Below are positions 47,451 through 58,900 of a stretch of 64,000 bases of DNA, piece after piece (positions within the stretch are counted from its first letter, which is position 1; each line of letters opens with the position of its first letter). A program made the position numbers and the translations under genes. Below the pieces are notes generated by a model, which was not told the origin of the DNA, searched no databases, and saw nothing but the letters and a program-made list of their open reading frames with translations. The stretch comes from Exophiala sp. HKRS030 (lineage: Eukaryota; Ascomycota; Eurotiomycetes; Chaetothyriales; Herpotrichiellaceae): NCBI GenBank assembly GCA_023897205.1, contig JAHWDD010000003.1, positions 2,359,665-2,423,664 of the forward strand. Direction: 5' to 3'.

Positions 47451-47744
47451 GGCGACGGTGGTCCGGTGGCTTGAAGTAGATCAGATTAGAGACAGCTTTC
47501 ACTCCTGAATACTCGTGATCCAGCGTGTTTGGTAGTATTCTCAATGAGAACAGAGATGGCCTCAACTCCCAGAGGATGTTGCGACTTATACATTTGTGAC
47601 ATAGTTCCGAGTCCCGACTGATCCTCGGTGCCATCGTCGAAGGTGGCCATGACAGCACACTTGTTCTGATGATAGCCATTTGTACTCACAAGGCAGAAGC
47701 AATTGCCGAGCATTGATGGTCTTCCGTGGACGACATCAGTCACT
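47451..47744. other. divergent region between two broken genes
   Basis: Would be the shared promoter of the hydrolase and the Zn2Cys6 remnant. No intact element was recognised. Confidence 0.35.
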
Positions 47745-48277
47745 ATGGTCAACCGAGGCGCCTCACACGGCTGTATCACCTGCAGACAACGCCGCGTCAA
47801 ATGTGACGAAACCAAGCCACAAAATAGGACATGTCGCCATCTCGGACGCGTTTGCAGGGCCATCGCAAGACCACTCCTCCCGTGAAGTTCCGAGACGAGA
47901 CGGCGAAGTTTCTGTCGATGTCTCCTGGAAAGGGCTACGAGACTGAGACGTCCTTGAGCCCGCAGGAGAAGCAGTATCTCTGTCAAGTGGGAACCACTAC
48001 AAAGACCAAGAATCTAACTCCGAACCCCGACCTCAGCTACTCCCAAAACTCGACATGGACGGAAGTTTCTACAATTTTCCCTTCTCTCATACCATACCAA
48101 CGGGATCTCGCTGGCTCCTTTTTCCTCACCTACGTCACTATCGTTGGCCGCAGCGTGGAGTCAACCCGCGGGTTCGTCGAGTTATGTTTTGCGAGTGATC
48201 CCAGGTCCACCGCCCAAGATCGCTCCCGTCGGGGAGGGCACACGTCCTTCTCAACAGGCTTTGGCCCAAGTTTCTGA
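47745..48277 (+). pseudogene. broken Zn2Cys6 transcription factor remnant
   Basis: Begins MVNRGASHGCITCRQRRVKC, a typical start for these regulators. The fourth zinc ligand is lost: after CDETKP comes QNRTC with Asn where Cys is expected. Near 47855 the frame shifts; the continuation GHRKTTPPVKFRDETAKF is the normal next segment in the other frame. A fragment FFLTYVTIVGRSVESTRGF follows and then similarity stops, although intact relatives continue for hundreds of residues. It stands divergent to the hydrolase pseudogene, so the two probably formed one small pathway cluster that decayed together. Confidence 0.6.
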
Positions 48278-48565
48278 GGCCAAACGTCTGGCCGACAAAC
48301 ACCGCCAAGGGCTATGGACGAGTACCGTTGTGTAATGTCGACCAACTTGGGGAGACAGAACAAGGCGTGCGGAAGAGTCGGCGTTGGCGATAAGTAGGAT
48401 CATCGTACCCTCGAGCGAAAAGACATACCGAGTAATCACTTTTGTGAGGAAGACAACATTTGACGAGGTTAGCTTGGGGGCAGGTTTAACAACAATAACG
48501 CTCATGTAAAGGTGCAAGGGTCAGGTTATGATGTACGCAGCACCTATGTCGTTCTCGGAGTTATG

Positions 48566-48589
48566 TAGGTAGGTAGGTAGGTAGGTAGG
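48566..48589. repeat. (TAGG)6 microsatellite
   Basis: Six perfect copies of TAGG run directly into the palindrome that follows. Confidence 0.9.
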
Positions 48590-48605
48590 TACGGAGTACT
48601 CCGTA
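48590..48605. repeat. 16-bp perfect palindrome TACGGAGTACTCCGTA
   Basis: Perfectly self-complementary. Partial copies of the same word (ACGGAGTAC or ACTCCGTA) recur in non-coding DNA near 39013, 54998, 55414 and 58040, so it may be a dispersed genomic motif. Confidence 0.8.
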
Positions 48606-48969
48606 CTTTTACGAGTATTTGAGGCACGTGCCACACAGGTTTTTGGGGAGCAAAAGCGGCGCCTGGGGAGTGCCGCTTTCGGTGGTTATGTCACTGACAA
48701 TCAGCCGTACTCTAACTCGGTAGTGACTATGTAGAACATATCCCGTACACCACCTCATCGTCGCTACGCATCTACCTTCGTTGTGATTCCACTGCTCCTC
48801 CATCTCATACCTTGTTTTATCCTGTACCCGTCTTCTTCATACCATGTCGAGCATGGGTGCGAAACTTTTGTCTCCGTAGACTATACCATTGCAGCCTTGC
48901 AGGTCCTGGCGACGCAGTGAACCTCGACGACGAGTGTGCCCGAACACTTCCGCAACCACCTCTCAACTC

Positions 48970-51526
48970 ATGCCGCCCGCAAACTCTCCTACTGTAAGAA
49001 TATATCAGCTTGACATTTCTCTCTTGTTGTCTGTCCCAGAACTTCTTTCGGACGACGTGCCCTTCACACCATGGTTTCTTCGTTTTCCAATTGATTGCGA
49101 TCCCTCCATAGCATCGCTGTGTATTAAGTCCTCAAGGCTTACATGACGTCTTCTTCTTGCAGGATACACGTCCGTCAACTCCTCCCGGACGCCCCATTCG
49201 TTTACCTCTCGAACCCGCGACAATCCACGACCCTTATTTGCGTCAGATTACTGAATCCATCTCCACAGCTGTTCCTGATTTCGCTTCCACACTGAATATT
49301 GCACAGTCAACCACAGAAGGCGAAGCCCAAAGAAGTCGGAGCAGCCATTCCGCTGGCAGCACTCCTATCCTCTCCAGACGTATCCGAGACACCCCACGCC
49401 CATGGCAGACTGAACCACGCACTGAGGAGAACGAAGATCATCGGGACTTGAGACAGATCGGAGAAGATATCTGGGCAAGACCAAGATACTTGACAGAGCA
49501 AGAATTCCTCAATAGGCCTTCTGAGACCACTGATCAGACCAACATGCAGAATCACGCACCGGCGAGACGGATCTACGTAGGGAACACTCGCACATCAACG
49601 ACGGACAACCTTGTTGATTCAACCCACGGTCAGGCCTTTCGAGATTTCTCATCTAGCGATGATAGTGACGACGATCTGGATCGACTCAGCACGGCCGCTC
49701 AGCATAATGATATCGGCGGCGCACGACGAGATCTTCAACGTTTGGAGAGAGCCTTGCAGAGTTACCGATCGGCTAGGAATGGTCTGATCAGGACAGGTAG
49801 AATCACGGAACTGGGCGCGGTACCAACTGCCAGTGCCTTGAGAGCGTACTGGCAAGATAATCCGGCCAGGGAGTCCACTGCTCGGTCCTCGGCAGTTAAC
49901 ATACTGCAAAACCAAGATCGAATGTCGGCCCGACAATGGCGAAGTGTTGAACTACGCCGATTGCACAACGAAGCTAACTCCACGCCTGGCGGCGCCCGAA
50001 GAAAACGGGATGGAGCAGGGAGCTCAGCGGCTGTTGAGCGAGTGAAGAACTCCATCCGATATCTATCCCAACTTCGGCATACTGACGCCGTGGGCGGACT
50101 TGAACTGGCCAGATGCCTAGATCTCGACTCATTATATCAGTTCGAAGAATCAAACATGCCAAGCGACCTCCCCATGCATGTTGATAATCTGCCCGTGCCA
50201 CAATACAGCTCGTGGTTGGTGCCAGGAATGGTCTGGCATGGTCTACAGTCAACTGAGCGTGAGCCTTCGCAAAGCACAGTCGCTTGGGCGTCTCAAACTC
50301 GTCGTGATACACAACGAGATATTTTTCAGCGGAGTATAACACGGAGACGGGAACTGATGCGCGGAACTTTTCAGGAAGCAGTGGAAGGATTGTCTGGATC
50401 CTTAATAGATGCTGAACGCTACTTATCTGATCTCCTGCAGGATAGCAACGGCAGATGGGGCTTTGCTCGAGAAGCACCGCCACCTCGACGTACCTCGCAA
50501 TCGCCCCATCCTGTTGAATCAGATCATTGGCCTGTCAAAGTGACAATCCATTCGGTTGACTACGACTCCATGACTTTGTCTGGCACTATGTCAGCGAGTC
50601 ACATGCCGGAGAGGATCTCGCCTACACGCCTCTCAACAATCGAGCAGCCGGCCTCTACTACGAGTATGTCTTCTTACTTCACTGGCGAGATTCTCGACTT
50701 CAGAAAGCAAACTCTCGAAACCGAACCTCAAGGTAGAGACTACCGAGTGGGCGGTCTTGATATAGATGCAAGCTATTGGGCCCGATTAGGTCCATTCCGG
50801 CAAGAGATAGAGAAAGTCAGGAATCTACGTGGCAAAGCCAGGGTGGAGTATCAGCAAGATAGTCGTCTGTGGAATGCATACCGAAAATCTACGAGGGATG
50901 ACGGCGATTATAAGGAGCAACCTGCAATTCCTGGAATAGCGGGCATGGAGATTGAAACGAACGAAAACGAAGAGTTGAGCAATTCTCGGAACTCGTCTTC
51001 TCACCGAACAGAAGAAAGCCGCCAGATCGAGGACGATGAAATCATGGCTCGCTGCCTAGGAAGTGCCAAATGGCTCGATGGAAAATTGGGCCAAGAGTGG
51101 ATTTTGATGAGATGGAAGGAGCGTTGTTTTGTCGACTCAGGCGCCCAGTCGTCCAGCTCTAACCAGACAAGGACAATCTTTACGGCATCAGGGTCATCCT
51201 CATCCTCGCAGTATACTGCGCGACCATCTGAACCGGGAGCGGGTACATCCTGGGGCCTGACAATTTCAGGATTTTATTACATCGCTCTCAACAGACTCAC
51301 AGGCGAGGTGGATGGCCTGTACTATGATCCTGGATCTCAGCCCTACCAGGCTCTGAGAATGGTGCCTGAAGGCATGCCATTATCGAACATAATATCAGAC
51401 AAAACAGCCAAGTCCGGAATTGACTCGGTGGGGGAACGCAAAACCTATACTTGCGGGTGCAGTGACTCTGCCTGCAAAGAAAAGGTGGGCGTGAAACGAT
51501 GGTTTCCTTCTATGGAGTTCAGATGA
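48970..51526 (+). CDS. Gid4/Vid24-domain protein
   Basis: Candidate substrate receptor of a GID/CTLH-type ubiquitin ligase. Exon 1 (48970-48993) encodes MPPANSPT; after a 169-nt intron exon 2 (49163-51526) completes 795 residues. The Vid24-type beta-barrel is in the C-terminal 300 residues: VKVTIHSVDYDSMTLSGTMS, SSYFTGEILDF, ASYWARLGPF, WILMRWKERCFV, ISGFYYIALNRLTGEVDGLY and YQALRMVPEG. The domain carries insertions rich in Ser between strands. The N-terminal 450 residues are largely disordered, without a known domain. It is much longer than yeast Gid4 (362 residues), so it may be a distinct receptor of the family. It ends with a Cys-containing tail CGCSDSACKEKVGVKRWFP. Confidence 0.85.
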
Positions 51527-52326
51527 TAGAAGAGTAGCCATTGTTTGGGTATGATGACTCCATTAGCAGCTATCAAGGTCTCAGAATCGATCAAGTTACT
51601 CCACGACAAGTGAAATTCAATGTCCAGGAATTACACCATTCGACACCACAAGATGTGCTGGATAGAGTTCATGACCAGGTTTTCAACAGTGATTTGACTC
51701 CTGTAGGCGACAATACGCACTTCCCAACACAATTCTCATTGGAATCCTGAAAATTCAAATTGCGCCCGGTACTCCATAGGTGATCCCTCCCTCGACAAGA
51801 CTTTCCATTCCTGACTTCAGGCTTCGGTGTTTGCAGAAAGGTTTGAGACTTGCATGTAGTTTTCGTGTATCCTCTGGTACTCTACGTGACATTTGAGGCA
51901 TTTGGTGGCATCAGGGACCTTTGTCCCAAGTTGACGGTGGGTCCGACTGAAGAGTTTATACATCCACCCTCAGTGCCTGTTGTATACAAACTCAAACAGA
52001 CAGAACCACGAGTTGATATGTTCGAGGTGAGTCACGCTGAAGAACTGGGGAGCCACTGAAAAGCATACAGAGAGTCGGCAGAATTCTTATAAGAGGGACT
52101 TCCTCCCCAATCCTCCGAGACCGATCGATTCACAACGTACGACACAGGACCATCGACTACACTTGCACTCGACGACTTCCCCAACCACAACAGTCACGTT
52201 TACAACACGAAATACTCGACATACACCTCAACAACACCCGACTACAACGACCTTACTAACCACAGCCTCCCCTCACTCATACTCAACAACCGACATTTTA
52301 CCCACGACACCACCTCCACCGATAAC
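51527..52326. other. intergenic region
   Basis: 3' flank of the Gid4-domain gene and an A/C-rich leader (about 52150-52326) before the next gene. Two open frames of 69 codons lack any family feature. Confidence 0.4.
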
Positions 52327-52827
52327 ATGGGTTGCTGTTCCTCCAAATCGATCCCCGTCGAAGACGACCGCCGACCACAAGTGACCCCAGCGCCCTCGGT
52401 GGCCTCGACGACCTCCCACCATCCTAACCGACAATCTAACAATAACAGCAACAACAGCAGACACAGCCAGGCAGCAAGCAGCCACCACCACTCCAGGACG
52501 CAGAGTTCCAGCATTGCTGGCCCTGTCGTCTGGGCTGGTGGTGCTGCAACGAGTCAACAACACAGCCGAAACAACACCGGATCCAGCAGCCACCACCACC
52601 ACCAACAACGACAACAGAAACAAACACGAAGCCAACGAGGCACCCACAGTACGACCTTCACCGAAATGCTCGAACGAGCCGGCATCCCCGACCCAGGACG
52701 CGACGTCCTCTACATACCACCATCACGGAACATCTACGCGGAATTGAGGAATAAGGAGATTGAAGAGGTTCACGCGAGAAACCAGGCAGAATTCTGGTCG
52801 AAGCACAAGCATTGGGGGAGCAAGTGA
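52327..52827 (+). CDS. small Ser/His/Gln-rich protein with N-terminal acylation motif
   Basis: Single exon, 166 residues, family not recognised by name. The N-terminus MGCCSSKS fits N-myristoylation at Gly2 with palmitoylation of Cys3/Cys4, so it is probably membrane-attached. The centre is low-complexity (Asn, Ser, His, Gln). The C-terminal 55 residues look folded and conserved: TTFTEMLERAGIPDPGRD, then LYIPPSRNIYAELRNKEIEE and a basic end HKHWGSK. It could be a signalling scaffold or a small-GTPase or kinase anchor; nothing proves this. Confidence 0.75.
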   Translation: MGCCSSKSIPVEDDRRPQVTPAPSVASTTSHHPNRQSNNNSNNSRHSQAASSHHHSRTQSSSIAGPVVWAGGAATSQQHSRNNTGSSSHHHHQQRQQKQTRSQRGTHSTTFTEMLERAGIPDPGRDVLYIPPSRNIYAELRNKEIEEVHARNQAEFWSKHKHWGSK

Positions 52828-53903
52828 AGGAAGGACCTTTGGGAGGAGATAAAAGGTGTGGATAAGAGGGGGAGAGGGGGTTCGGACAATTTGGAAAGGT
52901 TTGGAAGTTTTCTTGGTGGCGTTTGGGAATCATTTGGTTTTTGGATTGTAAGGTTTTTGTTGTTGGGTTTTGGTTTTTTGCATTCTTTGGAAATAGGAAT
53001 CCTCAAGGCATAGCATACCTAGTAGGTATCAATCGGGAATTGTCATTGTTCAGGTAGGAAACGTGAAGGTTGTTTGCACGGGTGGAGGAAGTATGTATCT
53101 GAAGAATGGCTACATGAATCTCTTCTCAACACATCAATTTTCCCATTCTTTTTCTTTAAAAAGGAAAAGGGCATGAAAGCGGTATTGTATCTTGTGTCCC
53201 GTATCCTCTGTTAGTAAGTACTGATTCAATAAATCTTCCGTGAAGGGCAATGGTACAGTAAGCTCCATCATGAATACCAAATATTAGATGGCCCTACGCT
53301 TCCTGTCTTGAACATTACTTTCTTCACATCAACCTCAACCTCGACATGTCTACACACTATCCTCCCCATTCGCATCAACATCCGTATTCCCGAAATACGA
53401 ATATATCCCTTGCCTTTCATCCAAACTTGTTGACACACACACACGCAGGGACCTCCTGCCCCCCCCGCCATTATATACGAACCAAGGCGGGCATGAATAC
53501 GAAGGTCGGTTTTCTTTCCCTCGTGTTCGTATTTGTTTTCTTTTCAGCTCGTGAAGCCACACAAGGAGTCAGACATTCATTCAACAAATAGCCACTGAGC
53601 TTGTCATCAGCCGAACGCTCCTCGGGTGCCCTCAACAAGTACAAGAATGAACTTGAGCTGAAAAAAGGAATACGAAGGTGTCACACGCTCTTGGTTTCTT
53701 GGATCTCTCTCAACGTGTATTACATATATATATCCATCCATTTTACTGCCCCAGCCAGCCTCTCGATCTTCCGTCTTGTCATGCTTCTTCTGTTGGAGTG
53801 GTTTCTTGCTGTTGCAAGCCAACCGTTGAACTTTCTCCCTTGATCTTCATCTCACTCACACAAGAACCCCTTTCCACCTTCTCGACTCGAAACAAACACG
53901 AAA
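52828..53903. other. intergenic region
   Basis: T/G-rich 3' flank of the small acylated protein gene, a short (AC)n run near 53433 and the promoter of the ABM gene. No gene is supported. Confidence 0.4.
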
Positions 53904-54392
53904 ATGACGACCGCAAACGTTTTTGTTCACGTCTCACCCAAGCCGGGCAAAGAAGCCCGGATTGCCGAATTAGGAGACTACGTCCTCGACCAAGTCAAGG
54001 CCCACGAACCGTGGGTTTCGATGTATCGAGTTTACTCTGCCAAAAGTCTCGAGGGGGACCTGGTGCACTATTTCATTGAATTTCGGTACGGACGAATTCG
54101 AGTCGTTTGATGTCTCGACTCGACCGAGTTTTGAAGTTTCAGGGATTTCCTAGCTCGGTTCCAGTCCGCAAGGCGAAGTCATGGACATTTCATTGTTCTC
54201 ATAACATGGGAGGTTACATCATACTAACTTGAATTTCATTCGACATCAAGAATCGACGACATTTCAAAACTTTCCTCCCGCAAGGACATGCCTCACCACA
54301 AGACTCTCGCCAAAGCGTTCGAGGAAGAGGATCTACTCAGGGCACCTTTGGCGTATTGTCTTCTTGAGGACAAGGGGGGTTGGACAAGATGA
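53904..54392 (+). CDS. antibiotic-biosynthesis-monooxygenase (ABM) family mini-protein
   Basis: Exons 53904-54085 and 54251-54392 give 107 residues, the normal size of this dimeric ferredoxin-like family. Exon 1 has the pattern NVFVHVSPKPGKEARIAEL then EPWVSMYRVYSAKSL and VHYFIEFR. The 165-nt intron has ACTAAC upstream of the AG; the second exon continues IDDISKLSSRKDMPHHKTLA and AFEEEDLLRAPLAYCLLED. Without splicing the protein would end after 68 residues. Members include quinol monooxygenases and many of unknown function; it may oxidise a small aromatic compound or only bind one. Confidence 0.75.
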
Positions 54393-57300
54393 GAAATGGC
54401 CTCCAATGTGAAGAGGGGACTCGGCGGTCTCAAGGTCAAATGTTCAGATGTGAGAGGATTGATATACGGTATGCCTTTGTTTTGTTTGTGGGCCAATGTC
54501 TTGAAAGTTGACCAGATTGATCTCTTTAATCAACGCAAGGCATGGTGGTCGAGGTCTTTGATGACGCGTGTGGATTCTGTCTACGTCGTACCCGGTACGT
54601 ACCATATCTCAGGTACTTGGTTATATGCAAATGTAATTCAGGCAAAGGCAACAAGTAACACTCCACTCATGTTTCGCAGTATTCAAGTACCTGGTCACCA
54701 GTTCTCGTATGAATATATTCATACAAACACTCTTTCAGTGACGAGGCCTTTGAGAAATGCTGATATATCTCGCCCACATCTTACCCATAACATTCGAAGC
54801 CGCTCCCGTCGCCGCGTCACGGGGTAACAAAGCGAGCGAGCCCCCCCCAAAAGAAGCAAATCCTACTCATAATTCCAACTGTATGCTTTTGAGCATCACC
54901 CATACCCTTACTCTTCAAAAGAAAACACAAAATATCCCGTGCAGAACACAGAGTCTAGAGTACATTTCATCTTCCGTGGTGCTCACGAAAGGTCCCACTC
55001 CGTACTGTTACTGTTTTTCTCGTTACTTTAAGAATAGATTTCTTACTACCAGGTGCTGGGCTGGTACAAGTAGGCGACGATCAATCATCCCCCGACAACT
55101 GAACAAGAGATTTAAGGATCAAGGGTTGCATTTTGCCGGGTATTGAATCGCGCGCCTTGAAGTTGGACAACCCCGAACAAGGGTTTGATTCTGATTTTTG
55201 CCGCTCTCCCCCCCTCTTTCCCCCTCCACGGCTAACCACTCGACTCTTTTTTTCGCCATCGGACCAAATGTCAGCGCCACTGGTGATAGAATGTACTCTG
55301 GCGGAGGGAGAAAAAGGAAAGCATAAAAATCTCAAAAAGAGACGGGACTTTCCTTCTGTCGCTGCGATACAATAGCCGCTCGCTGCCAATTCGTACGAAT
55401 CGTTCTGGCGCCTACGGAGTACTTCATACCTAGAGAGGTGGCAAAAAGTCAGCATGACATTTCTACAGGACTTACAGTCCATGCTCTTCTTTCTCCGTTA
55501 ACTCGAATGAGTACCTACTTTCGTAACTTTACATACATAAAAAAGTCAATGGTAACACGGGGGCCTATCATGTTGTCCCATCACCCACTAAGCGCTGAGA
55601 AGCACACAAAACGTACCCTTCACGACCACATATTCCCATACGATATTGCGTGCAATGTGGGACGAGGAAGAAAGATTACTTCACAGCAGTAGCAGCCAGC
55701 AGCTGATTCATTCGTACGCACGCAGACTGCGCACTGCGTACGACAAAAGTTTTGCGTACCTCCCAAAACTCAGCCACAGATCGGCACGGCTGACAGTCTT
55801 GACCCATTAGAACCCTGAATGTAGGACCGAGGGCGAGGCCTTGAAATAGGCAACGGATTTCGACCCGTAGATCAATCAAAAGACTGCGTAGATCTAGTTG
55901 AACGCGTTGACATGTATTCGCCTCAAGTCTGGCCCATCGATCTGAACCTTTCAAGACCAGGCTGCCCAGCCGTTTTCGGGCGTCCAGTCTCCTTGCGAAA
56001 GACGCCTAGCCAACTAGCTAGAAAGCCGCTGATAAGAATGCAGTGTTGCCTGGGCGAGTCAGGCTATCACAACCTGGGCGAATCATGTGGCGGCTCCTCC
56101 AAAGCACAATGAACGTCAAGAATGGGCAAGCATACGAGTACGTCTCGTGCCAAAGTGTTTTCTCCCAACGTGTGGAGTACAAGGCGATGAGGAGAAAGGC
56201 CCTTACGAGGGAATGAGTAGGTAATAACCAATAAACACTGGCCAGACATGCGCTTTCCACACCTCATTGTCGTCATGTGTACACTCTGATTGATGTCAAC
56301 AACTTTGACAGTCAGGACCCCTCTGCCCAGTTCGAACTTGCATGATAGGTGTCAAAGTGTGCCCAAGACATGGCACAAGATATGGAAACATGCAAAATGT
56401 GATGGTGATGCAGTGCCAGGCGGCAAGAGGCATGTGTTGGTGGCCTTTGATAGGCTACGAACAAAGTGGCTGCAAGGGAGTTTCGAGAGACTGTCCAAGT
56501 TGGGTCAAGGTGGGCATAAGAACAAAGGTTCCCTGTTCTTCGCCTCGCGTTGGTGGGAGGAACGGTTCCGGACTGCCATCTCATCGACCTGCTGGACTAT
56601 TTCGCAGTATTCTCGAAAAAGAGCATTGTTAGGTTCACATTCTTCTGTCGTTCGTACCCGTACAGATCATCTGTCACCCTCTGGACCACGTTCGGCCTGT
56701 CGTTGTTTCTGTCGCTGGCAAACAGAGAGAAAGTAACCGTGGTGGCTAAAATTCCCCTACCAATCGTTAATGAGGGGAGTTGCCGATTTGTTGGCTTGTG
56801 CTCTCGGTAGATCTTCATTCGAAGTCTGGGGGCGGGCCGTGGCTCGGTTGGCTTGTGGTGGAGTGAGGTCAACGGCGCAAGCTGAGTGGTGTGAGGATCA
56901 TGAGGACTCGTTCGTTGGATTGGCCATGCTCTATTTACGCGCTGGGCCTTCGGTAAGGTCAGCAAGGTCAGAAAAACAACCCCCGTAGATAATCGATTTC
57001 CTCCAGTGGACACATTCATATCTGCCTGGCAGTCTTCCGACGTCTGCTCATGCATTGGCTTTGCCATGTCAGAATGAGAGCTAATGCTAGCTGCGCCTCC
57101 AGCGCTAGATCCAATCGAGTCATGTAGTTGAGGTTCGTGTCCAATACGCGAGCCCCTATCGCTTGGAGGCTGGAGACTCATGCAGGACTTCCTACGACTG
57201 AGATGACTTGGCTGGGAGGCTAATAAACAGTTGACCCCGTGGCACGACGTGGGCGAGTAAGAATCGCGTTGCTAGCCTCCATGACGGGCATGGTCACAGC

Positions 57301-58900
57301 AACCTGTCTGGTGCATACTGTAGGACACTGTGATAGACGAGACCAATGTGGAGAACTTGACCAGTGAATGGCCTCGACTCCTTTGAAGCGTGACACGTTG
57401 ATGCAGGTGGGCAAATCGAAACCTGGTCATCCATCATAGCATATTGGGCGACCGTTGCGTGCCTGGCAGCGTCGATGTGGGTGGGAGTACATCTTCGATG
57501 AATGGATGCGAGCCATGCGGCTGGTGGTGCAAAGGAATCGCTCTTGTCGAATCACTTTTGTTATCGACCACAAGCACAACCCAGCCAAACGATGGAGGGA
57601 CGATAGCAACGGTACGAGTATGTAGAAGCAGCTTGTGACGACAAAAAGATGCTGATTGCGAGTGGATGTGCTATGTTTATCCTCAGCTGTGGACCTTAGC
57701 GGTGGTGCTTACCAGGACTCCGTAGTCGTACATCGTTGTGATTCACACGACATTATGCAGGTGCGAGGAACGCATGAGGCTCAGACACTCGGTACCGTGT
57801 CTGTCTGATGAGGCTTGTCACGGGAACTTCGACATTGTTGAGAGCATCACATGGATGTTGCGAAACACTCATCGTACTCCAGAGTAACTGGGGTGGTGCG
57901 ATACCCCAATGCCTTGAGATCAGGTATGATCGACCACGCCACGGTTGCTGTAAGCGGAAGGGCGGGAGAAGGAGGAGAGAAGCAGGAAGAAGCCCTGATG
58001 TGCCAGGGGGCCAACGTAGCAAACAGTAAGGAGGGTGTACTACTCCGTAGGAGGGTGTGGAATACGAGGATGGGCGGGAGTGACTGGGTATTCGGGCGGC
58101 GGGTGCCTGGAGCGCATTGTTTTTTAGGCTTCAATCTACCAGGCAAGCCCCCCGAACAAGCGGCAAATGACAACGTGATGACAACTGTAGGCGACCCTAT
58201 GGGCGCGAAGCGGGCGCCCGTAGTTTCTATCACAGCCTCCCTCCTGCACCCTCGGACGGTTCCTCTTTCAGGCCTAGAAGCGGGAATCCCTGTAACAGAC
58301 AGACTTAGTTATGGATTTGTGCTCCGACATCACCCATTCAATAACCACAAACGAGACCCTCGTTTCTCAAACATTCTCTATTCCTCCGTTTGTCTCGACA
58401 TATCATATCGAAACAGCACTGCCGTGGCCTGGTGCCAACTGCAACGATACGAGGTCAAATAATTGCCTCAAACCTGCACCCTACTGAGCCCAACTTACAT
58501 AATCTCGACCGTTTTAAGGCCTATCGACGATCGGCTCGCTGCTGGAATCTGTCTTTCCGGGCCCTGAAACCAGCACCACCCATTCCTTCTGTTGCTCGTT
58601 CTTTTCGTTCCATACAACATCAGACGTCAGCGGCTTTTACGCTGCACTCGTCAACCAGGTCTTGATCGGAGACTTCCTTTTTGTGCCTCACTTTCTTTAG
58701 CATCTCCTCGACACTTGTCGATTAATTCGCGTTTCACTCTTACTCACCAACCCCCGACCAACAAAACACCGGACCACCGAGAGGCCAACCAGTATGCACG
58801 CCACGACCGACACGGCCTGTTGACCGCCTGTACAAAACAACAACTTTGACCCGCCACCTTCGTACCCTTTCTTTCTCCTCGATTGTATTAGATATCCCTA
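54393..58900. other. 4.5-kb gene-free region
   Basis: The longest stretch without a supportable gene. Open frames of up to about 200 codons (for example 57851-58462 plus, 56597-57181 minus) lack domains and overlap each other. A hairpin-capable sequence (CGTACGCA and TGCGTACG, 55713-55742) and partial copies of the ACGGAGTA motif occur. The right part is the promoter and leader of the J-domain gene. Non-coding RNAs cannot be excluded. Confidence 0.4.

Larger units (their letters stand above)
48278..48969. other. intergenic region with microsatellite
   Basis: Non-coding stretch containing the tetramer run and palindrome listed separately, and the leader of the Gid4-domain gene. Confidence 0.4.

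Noticed and set aside
56597..57181. 194-codon open frame on the minus strand
   Set aside because: No recognisable domain and no supporting splice or start context; opposite-strand frames of similar length exist.
57851..58462. 203-codon open frame on the plus strand
   Set aside because: Composition is not protein-like, no motif is visible, several other frames overlap it, and it falls in the upstream region of the J-domain gene.
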